A stretch of 18,763 bases of DNA, taken from NCBI GenBank assembly GCA_036522895.1, contig DATDEX010000200.1, forward strand, positions 1 to 18,763, in the 5' to 3' direction. The position numbers and the translations under genes were made by a program. Positions 13,161 to 18,763 of this stretch are shown here, piece by piece (within the stretch, counting starts at the first letter, position 1; each line of letters begins with the position of its first letter). Below the pieces are notes generated by a model, which was not told where the DNA came from, did not search any database, and saw only the letters and a list, made by a program, of their open reading frames with translations. Source of the DNA: JAIOPA01 sp036522895. GTDB lineage: Bacteria > Eisenbacteria > RBG-16-71-46.

Positions 13161-16100
13161 GTGCGCCCGCCGTCCCCGAGAGCCTGCGCGTTGCTCGCCG
13201 CGCTGGGCCTGCTCGTCTCGCTCCGGCGGCCCGCGGGCGCGACGGCTGGAGACACCAGTGTGCGCATGGCGCCGGCGACGCCCGGCGGCGTGCGCTTCAC
13301 GGTCAGCGTGCCGGCACCCAGGCTCGCGCGCGTGGACTCGCTCGCGCAGATCGACGAGTTGAGCCTGCCCGGTTACGAAGGGGAGACCGGGGAGCGGGGC
13401 CTGCCGGCGCTGCCCGTGCGTGCGCTGCTCGTGGCTGTGCCCCCGCTCGGCGAAGTGCGGCTAACGGCCGTCGCGAGCGAGACGAGCGTGCGCGATGGCG
13501 TGACGCTCGCCGCCGCTTCGGAGCGGAGCGCGGACGGCAAACCGGTTGCGGCGGGCCGCGGCCTCGCGGCCGCGGGCGCAGACGTCGCGAGCGCCACGCC
13601 CGGCGCGCGGCTCCTCGGCGTGACGTGGATGCGGAATCAGCGCGTGGCGCGCGTGCTCGTATCGCCCGCGGCGTACGATCCCGTCACCCGCCGGCTCACG
13701 CTGGCGGGTCGGGTGGACGTCGAGCTCGCCGTCGCGAACCCGGGCGCGGTCGGCCCCCCGGCCGAGCCGGACGATCCGTTCGAGGAGGTGTACCGGCTGA
13801 CGCTCGCGAACTACGACCAGGGCCGGGCCTGGCGCCGTCCGCGCGCCGAGGCGCTCGTCGGCGCCGCCAAGCGCAGCGGCCTGCCGCTTCGCTCGCTCTC
13901 GGCGCTCGTCGCGCCGCCCGACACCAGCCTCTACGTCGGGCGAAAGTGGGTCAAGCTCGCGATCCAGAAGACCGGGTTCTACGCCATCAACTTCTCGCGC
14001 CTGAAGAACCTGTCGCTGTTCGGCGCCGGCAAGGCGCCGTTCGACAGCCTCCGGCTCTTCACCTGGCCGGGGCGCACGGTCCTCCCCGAGGACAGCTATT
14101 GCGACACCTGCGATTACCACGAGGTGGCGCTCGGCATCGTGCGCGACGTGGGTGGACCCGGCGGGGCCCCCGACAGCTCGTTCGCGGACGACAACGACGC
14201 GATCTACTTCTTCGCCCAGGGTCCGGACGGTTGGGCGAGCGACATGGACGCCTCGCGCCCGGACACGAGCTTCATCACGCACCCGTACGAAAAGAGCAAC
14301 TTCTACTACCTGACATTGGCCACCCAGGCAAGCCCCGTCTCGGACACGACGTACCCGCAGCCACCGCTCCGGATCGGGGTCGGAGCCGGGGGGAGCCGTG
14401 ACGCGACGCCCCTTGCCGGCGATACGCCGCAGGCCACAGTGGCGGGCCGGCTCCACCTGGAGCAGGACCTGCCCTCCGAGTACTGGCCGGACGCGACCGC
14501 GATCGGCAGCACGCTCGTCTGGGAGAAGTTCTTCTGGCGGAGCCTCGTCTCTGGCCAGACGTTCGAGGACACGCTCAGCGTCCCGGATGCCGACACGACC
14601 CGGCCCGCCCGCTTCCGATTGCGACAATGGGGGCTCTCGGAGAATCCCAAGTGCAACACCTTCTTCAGTCTCCCGCGCGATCACGAGCTCCGGGTCTCGT
14701 TCAACAATATCCAGTTCCCCGAGCAGGATTGGAACGGCATCCGGGCGGCGGACCGCGCGGGGATCACGCTCGACACGACCGGCGTATTCCTGCGCCGAAC
14801 CGGGAACAGCCTGCGGGATTCGGTGCCCGACATCGGGAACCCCGCCAACTGCCCGACCCGCGTCGATCGAAGCGGCCTGGCGTTCTACGAGATCTACTAC
14901 GAGCGCAACCTGCTCCCCGTGGACGACGCCATCGAGTTCCGGACGCACCCGGTGGCGGGTCGGTTCCGCTACGACATCGAGCCGTTCGCGCACTCGCCCT
15001 CGAGCTACGTCTTCGACGTCACGGATCCCCTGCGCCCGGTCGTGCTCACGGGGGCGAGCCGGGATTCGCTCGCACCCACGGACTGGAAGCTCGCCTTTTC
15101 CGACACCCAGAGCGTGTCGCATCGCTACATGGTCGTGCCGGATTCGATCATCACGAACAACACGGCACTGCTCCCGCCGAGCCAGATCTCGGACGCCCCG
15201 TTCACGAGCCTCGAGAACCTGCGCAGCGCCACGAACGGGGCCGACTACCTGGTGATCTACTTCGACGGCTTCAAGGCCGCGGCCGACTCCCTCGCGGCGT
15301 GGCGCCGCCAGCACCTGCCGTTGATCCCCACCCCGGCACCGCACCTCGCGAAGGCGGTGCCCATCTCGGCCATCTACGACCAGTTCTCGGGTGGACGCAC
15401 CGACCCGGGCGGGATTCGAAACTTCCTCCGCGCCGCCAGCGGCTGGTCCCGACGGCCGCTCTACGTCGCGTTCCTGGGCGACGCGTCGTTCGACTTCAAG
15501 GACATCAAGGGCCGCGCGCTCGCCGGGCAGCCGGGCTGTCTCCTGCCGACGTTCGAAAACAACTTCGACGATTTCTTCCTGATTCGTCGCCAGTACGCCA
15601 CGGACGACTGGCTCGTCAACGTGAACGACCCCGTCGCCGTGCTGCCGGACTATCTCACCGGGCGCATCCCGGCCGGCGACGCGGCCGCCGCGCTCGAGGT
15701 CGTGACGAAAAAGATCCTGGCCTACGAGCGCGCGGCCCCGTTCGGCGAGTACCGGAACGCCGCCGTGCTCATGGCGGATGACGACGCGCAGGCCGAGAAA
15801 CCCGACGACATCGGCTGGGGACACCTCCGCCAGACCGACATTCTCAACGTCCAGCACACGCCGTTCGAGATCGACCGGGAGTACGTCTACCTCCACACGT
15901 TCCCGTCGGGGCCGCAGGCCAGCAAGCCCGCGGCACGCGTGGCGCTCGCGAACGACCTGAACGCCGGCGCGTCGCTGTTCAACTTCGTCGGGCACGGAAG
16001 CCCGTTCAAGATGACGGACGAGGGCGTGATGCTCGACAGCGACGCGGGCACGCTCACGAACGGTCTCAAGCTGTCACTGCTCGTGGCCGCGTCGTGCGAC

Positions 16101-17540
16101 GTCGGCAAGTTCAACGACCCGGACGTCCAGAGCCTGGGGGAGCGGCTGCTCATCCAGTCGGTCGGCGGCTGTATCGGGGTCGTTTCGGCCACGGAGCAGG
16201 CTTTGAGCAACGAGAACAGCGACCTGGACAATGCCGTGTACGACGCGCTGTTCAACCGGGACACGCTGAGCGTGGCGGGGATCCCGCTCCCGGCCTCGGG
16301 GCAGTTTCACGTCCCCGCCTCGGCGGCCCTGCTCTCCGCCAAGACCCGGCTGTTCTTCTCGAGCACCAACAACCAGAAATACCAGCTCATGGGGGACCCC
16401 GCGACGCTCCTCAACCTGCCGCGGCTGTGGAGCGACGTCCGATTCACGAATCAGGCCGGCCAGCCCATCGACTCGCTCGCGCGCGGCCAACTCGTGAACT
16501 TCACCGGCCAGGTGCTGGATCAGCCCCGGGGAACACTGGTGCCGCTCGAGGGGGTGGCGAGCGTGCTGATCGAAGACTCGGCGCCCACGAACGTGACCCC
16601 GCCGAGTGAGAGTGACTTGAACCCGGCGAGCTACCGGTTCAGCGCCGGCCCCATGTACCACGGCGACGTCTCGCTCCATGCCGGAACCTTCGCGGGCCGG
16701 TTCGTGGTGCCGACGGACGCGGCCGCAGGCGTGAACGGCCGCATTCGCGCCTACGTCTCGGGCAACACCGCGGGCGGAACCCCGAACATCGACGGCGCCG
16801 GCAATCTCGAGGTGGTCGTCGGGCCGGGCTCGCCGAGCGGAACGGACCAGGAGGGCCCGCGCATCACGCTGTCCTTCGTCGGCGGGTCCACCAGCGTGCG
16901 TCCGGACGCGACGCTCCAGATCAACCTGTTCGACGACAGCGGGATCATGACCACGGGGCACGCCCCGCAGAACTCGATCATCGTCACGGTGGACGACAAC
17001 ACGACCTCGCGGTCGGACGTGACCGGCACGTTCCGCTACGCCGCCGACTCGTATCAGTCGGGGACCGCGAGCTTCCAGCTGCCGGGCCTGCCACCGGGGC
17101 CGCACCAGGTGAAGGTGTCCGCCGCCGACAACCTGGCGACCGGCTTCGATGCGGTGCGGCACCGGGCGTCGGCGACGATCGATTTCCAGGTCGTGACCAC
17201 CCCGCCGCTCAGCGTCGCGCGCACGTTCCTGTTCCCGAACCCCATTCGCTCGGGGGGGAAGGCGTCCGGGGGGGTGATCGTCGTGGATGCGCCGGGCGAC
17301 TCGATCAACACGCTGGTCCGGATCTACACGGTGGCTGGCAAGCTGGTGCGGAGCCTGCGCCAGCTGGGGGGGATCGGCCAGATCCAAGTGGTCTGGGACG
17401 GTCTCGACGACGAGGGGGACCCCCTGGCCCAGGGCACCTACCTCTATAAGGTGTACGTCAGTGCCCGGGAGGCCGATGGAAGGAGCAGTGCGCGGAAGAA
17501 TGCGACCGCGGTGGGGCGTTTCGTCGTGCTGAACCGGTGA
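13161..17540 (+). CDS. C25-family cysteine peptidase, PorU-like (type IX secretion sortase candidate)
   Basis: The product is 1459 residues from GTG 13161. A signal peptide (CALLAALGLLVSL, about residues 7-28) leads into a large beta-rich N-terminal region. The C25 (gingipain/PorU) domain runs from about 690 to 1080, beginning near YLVIYFDGF and PLYVAFLGDASF. The catalytic dyad is His945 in FVGHGS and Cys979 in AASCDVGKFNDP, followed by GERLLIQSVGGCIGVVSATE. This stretch resembles PorU more than the gingipains. Ig-like segments follow, then a FlgD/T9SS-like C-terminal domain (about 1351-1459; FLFPNP, IYTVAGKLVRSL, W1412-D-G, QGTYLYKVYV). In Bacteroidota PorU cleaves cargo C-terminal signals and transfers cargo to an anchor at the outer membrane. 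A PorV-family gene lies 120 bp downstream, matching porU-porV order. The start is uncertain: TTG at 13155 is an alternative and no good Shine-Dalgarno is seen. A 5-bp hairpin (17548-17561) follows the stop without a T-run. C25 identity is firm; PorU rather than a secreted cargo peptidase is inferred from context. Confidence 0.85.
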   Translation: MRPPSPRACALLAALGLLVSLRRPAGATAGDTSVRMAPATPGGVRFTVSVPAPRLARVDSLAQIDELSLPGYEGETGERGLPALPVRALLVAVPPLGEVRLTAVASETSVRDGVTLAAASERSADGKPVAAGRGLAAAGADVASATPGARLLGVTWMRNQRVARVLVSPAAYDPVTRRLTLAGRVDVELAVANPGAVGPPAEPDDPFEEVYRLTLANYDQGRAWRRPRAEALVGAAKRSGLPLRSLSALVAPPDTSLYVGRKWVKLAIQKTGFYAINFSRLKNLSLFGAGKAPFDSLRLFTWPGRTVLPEDSYCDTCDYHEVALGIVRDVGGPGGAPDSSFADDNDAIYFFAQGPDGWASDMDASRPDTSFITHPYEKSNFYYLTLATQASPVSDTTYPQPPLRIGVGAGGSRDATPLAGDTPQATVAGRLHLEQDLPSEYWPDATAIGSTLVWEKFFWRSLVSGQTFEDTLSVPDADTTRPARFRLRQWGLSENPKCNTFFSLPRDHELRVSFNNIQFPEQDWNGIRAADRAGITLDTTGVFLRRTGNSLRDSVPDIGNPANCPTRVDRSGLAFYEIYYERNLLPVDDAIEFRTHPVAGRFRYDIEPFAHSPSSYVFDVTDPLRPVVLTGASRDSLAPTDWKLAFSDTQSVSHRYMVVPDSIITNNTALLPPSQISDAPFTSLENLRSATNGADYLVIYFDGFKAAADSLAAWRRQHLPLIPTPAPHLAKAVPISAIYDQFSGGRTDPGGIRNFLRAASGWSRRPLYVAFLGDASFDFKDIKGRALAGQPGCLLPTFENNFDDFFLIRRQYATDDWLVNVNDPVAVLPDYLTGRIPAGDAAAALEVVTKKILAYERAAPFGEYRNAAVLMADDDAQAEKPDDIGWGHLRQTDILNVQHTPFEIDREYVYLHTFPSGPQASKPAARVALANDLNAGASLFNFVGHGSPFKMTDEGVMLDSDAGTLTNGLKLSLLVAASCDVGKFNDPDVQSLGERLLIQSVGGCIGVVSATEQALSNENSDLDNAVYDALFNRDTLSVAGIPLPASGQFHVPASAALLSAKTRLFFSSTNNQKYQLMGDPATLLNLPRLWSDVRFTNQAGQPIDSLARGQLVNFTGQVLDQPRGTLVPLEGVASVLIEDSAPTNVTPPSESDLNPASYRFSAGPMYHGDVSLHAGTFAGRFVVPTDAAAGVNGRIRAYVSGNTAGGTPNIDGAGNLEVVVGPGSPSGTDQEGPRITLSFVGGSTSVRPDATLQINLFDDSGIMTTGHAPQNSIIVTVDDNTTSRSDVTGTFRYAADSYQSGTASFQLPGLPPGPHQVKVSAADNLATGFDAVRHRASATIDFQVVTTPPLSVARTFLFPNPIRSGGKASGGVIVVDAPGDSINTLVRIYTVAGKLVRSLRQLGGIGQIQVVWDGLDDEGDPLAQGTYLYKVYVSAREADGRSSARKNATAVGRFVVLNR

Positions 17541-17600
17541 TCCGGGAGGCGCCGACGCGCCGGGCCGTAGGAGACTGGAACCCGCGCGCAGGATGCGGTG

Positions 17601-17606
17601 TAGTAT
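17601..17606 (+). promoter_or_regulatory. Candidate -10 element before the porV-like gene
   Basis: TGTAGTAT (17599-17606) contains TAGTAT with an upstream TG, about 55 bp before the ATG at 17661. No -35 is clear. The 120-bp gap after the C25 gene leaves room for a separate promoter; weak support. Confidence 0.25.
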
Positions 17607-17660
17607 CCCGGTCGAGTACCCTCGCGCGCGGGTCGCGCCACACCACTTAGGAGCCAACCA

Positions 17661-18611
17661 ATGCGTCTGTCTACCACCGTCGTTCTGGGCCTCGCCCTGG
17701 GGCTCGCCGCGGCGTCCACCGCCTGCGCGCAGGGCACCGGCCGTTCGCTCGACATCCAGCCGGGCGCCCGCCAGAACGGGATGGGAGCGACCGGCGTCGC
17801 CATCGCGGACGACGCGACGGGCGTGACCTGGTGGAACCCCGCCGGGCTCGGGTTCGTGACCCGGTCCGCGATCGACCTCACCTACGCCCAGCTGGTGCCC
17901 GGGCTCGCGACCGACGTCAACTACAACTACGCCACGTTCGTGAAGCCCACCGCGGGCTGGGGCGCGTTCGGCCTGGGGCTCGTGTTCCTGTCCTACGGGA
18001 CCAGCGAGGGCACCGACCCGTTCGGCAACCCCACCGGGACGTTCACCTCGAACGAGGTCTCGCCGGCGATTTCGTACGGCACCAAGCTGCTGCCCGACCT
18101 CTCCGTGGGCGCCTCGCTCAAGTACATCCGCATCCAGCTCGCGCCCCAGTCCCAGAACGGCGTCGGCGCCACGTTCGGACTCGATCTCGCCGGGCTCTAC
18201 CGCATCCCGGCCGCGCGGCTCAACTTCGGCGTGAACGTCCAGAACCTGGGCCCGAGCGTGACCTTCATCAACGAGGACGAGCGGAGCCCGCTTTCGCGAA
18301 ACGTCAAGGCGGGCCTGGCCTGGGAGGCCTACTCGCACGAGGGACTCAAGGTCCTGCTCGCCGGCGACTTCGATCAGTCGCTCGTGACGGATGCGTTCTG
18401 GCAGTTGCACGGGGGCGTGGAGTTCCGGTATTCCGATCAGATCGCGGGTCGCGTGGGGTACTACCATGACCCGCTCGGTCAGCTCGAAGGGCTCACGTAC
18501 GGCATCGGGCTCGGCTGGAAGGGGCTGGCGGTGGACTTCGGCAGCATCCCGCAGGCCAAGGGGTCCGGGCTTCCCAATGTCTCCAAGCTCACACTGGGTT
18601 ATCGCTTCTGA
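17661..18611 (+). CDS. PorV/PorQ-family outer-membrane beta-barrel protein
   Basis: The product is 316 residues. The signal peptide ends ACA-Q (residues 21-24). The mature N-terminus carries the PorV/UPF0164 signature: GARQNGMGATGVAIADDATG, then WWNPAGLGF. The rest is alternating beta strands, and the protein ends YRF with a terminal aromatic residue, as outer-membrane barrels do. FadL-like PorV is the T9SS shuttle that carries cargo from the translocon to PorU in the attachment complex; PorQ is related. The ATG is backed by TTAGGAG (17649-17655). Position after a C25 peptidase favours the PorV role. The next gene starts 7 nt after the stop. The barrel family is clear; PorV versus PorQ versus a general family member cannot be settled here. 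Confidence 0.88.
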   Translation: MRLSTTVVLGLALGLAAASTACAQGTGRSLDIQPGARQNGMGATGVAIADDATGVTWWNPAGLGFVTRSAIDLTYAQLVPGLATDVNYNYATFVKPTAGWGAFGLGLVFLSYGTSEGTDPFGNPTGTFTSNEVSPAISYGTKLLPDLSVGASLKYIRIQLAPQSQNGVGATFGLDLAGLYRIPAARLNFGVNVQNLGPSVTFINEDERSPLSRNVKAGLAWEAYSHEGLKVLLAGDFDQSLVTDAFWQLHGGVEFRYSDQIAGRVGYYHDPLGQLEGLTYGIGLGWKGLAVDFGSIPQAKGSGLPNVSKLTLGYRF

Positions 18612-18618
18612 CGCGCGC

Positions 18619-18763
18619 GTGAACTTCCGCCGGCACGTCTTCCTCCTCGCACTCGTCCTCGCGCTCCCGGCCGCACCGGCCCCTCCGGCCCGTGCGGCCG
18701 ACGCGCGTTCGCTGGTCGTGCGGCCCGTCGCCCCGCCCGAGGCCCTCCGCGCCCGGAGCCGGC
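18619..18763 (+). CDS. Secreted protein of unknown function (partial, N-terminus only)
   Basis: The frame is open from a GTG at 18619 to the right edge (48 codons). The N-terminus looks like a Sec signal peptide: MNFRRH, then a hydrophobic core VFLLALVLALPAAPAPP, then ARAA as a likely cleavage site, followed by SLVVRPVAPPEALRAR. It begins 7 nt after the porV-like stop, so it is probably in the same operon. Too little is visible to name a family. No strong ribosome site was seen, so the exact start is uncertain. Confidence 0.55.
   Translation, partial: MNFRRHVFLLALVLALPAAPAPPARAADARSLVVRPVAPPEALRARSR

Noticed and set aside
17548..17561. Hairpin GGCGC-CGAC-GCGCC after the C25 gene as an intrinsic terminator.
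   Set aside because: Only 5 bp and no T-run follows; cannot be told apart from chance in this GC content.
16074..18467. Long minus-strand open frames opposite the C25 and PorV-like genes (also 13461-15995).
   Set aside because: Same GC-driven antisense effect; low-complexity Arg/Val/Gly-rich translation and no start-site signals.

Overview
The window is very GC-rich (about 70 percent by eye) with strong G/C at third codon positions. It comes from a Gram-negative-type bacterium: there is a lipobox lipoprotein, a PorV-like outer-membrane barrel, several Sec signal peptides, and secreted proteins ending in FlgD-like / type IX-like C-terminal domains. The best guess is the FCB superphylum, with Candidatus Eisenbacteria or a close neighbour most likely. 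This is inferred from protein style; no marker-gene tree could be built.

Layout. Positions 1-1568 (minus) hold pyrE and then an ExeA-like AAA+ ATPase that runs off the left edge. Positions 1828-5553 (plus) encode a 1241-residue secreted subtilase with FG-GAP-like repeats, two Fn3-like domains and a C-terminal sorting-like domain. Convergent to it, 5572-6027 (minus) encodes a small Fn3 lipoprotein with a textbook sigma-54 promoter (TGGCAC-N5-TTGCT). Divergent from that, 6236-8311 (plus) encodes a secreted M23 metallopeptidase with Ig-like domains, followed 6 bp later by dnaE (8318-11761). accA (11758-12720) overlaps dnaE by 4 nt. A roughly 255-bp gap holds a candidate promoter and a run of six adjacent hairpins. 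It leads into a 55-residue Trm112/UPF0434 zinc ribbon (12976-13143), then a C25 (gingipain/PorU-type) cysteine peptidase (13161-17540), a PorV-family barrel (17661-18611), and the start of another secreted protein cut by the right edge (18619 onward).

How the genes fit together. pyrE, dnaE, accA and the Trm112 protein are core metabolism and information genes; dnaE-accA adjacency is also seen in E. coli. The other genes concern the cell surface. The C25 peptidase next to a PorV homologue repeats the porU-porV order of the Bacteroidota type IX secretion system, where PorU and PorV belong to the attachment complex that cleaves and anchors cargo. The subtilase carries a C-terminal domain resembling that of the C25 protein, so it is a candidate cargo of the same system. 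No other T9SS component (PorK/L/M/N, SprA) is visible here.

The main points for a second look are the porU-porV-like locus with its candidate cargo, the sigma-54 promoter with an upstream palindrome cluster before the Fn3 lipoprotein, and the multi-hairpin leader before the Trm112/porU-like genes. No gene-free stretch exceeds 300 bases. I saw no rRNA, tRNA, CRISPR array, insertion sequence or phage gene.
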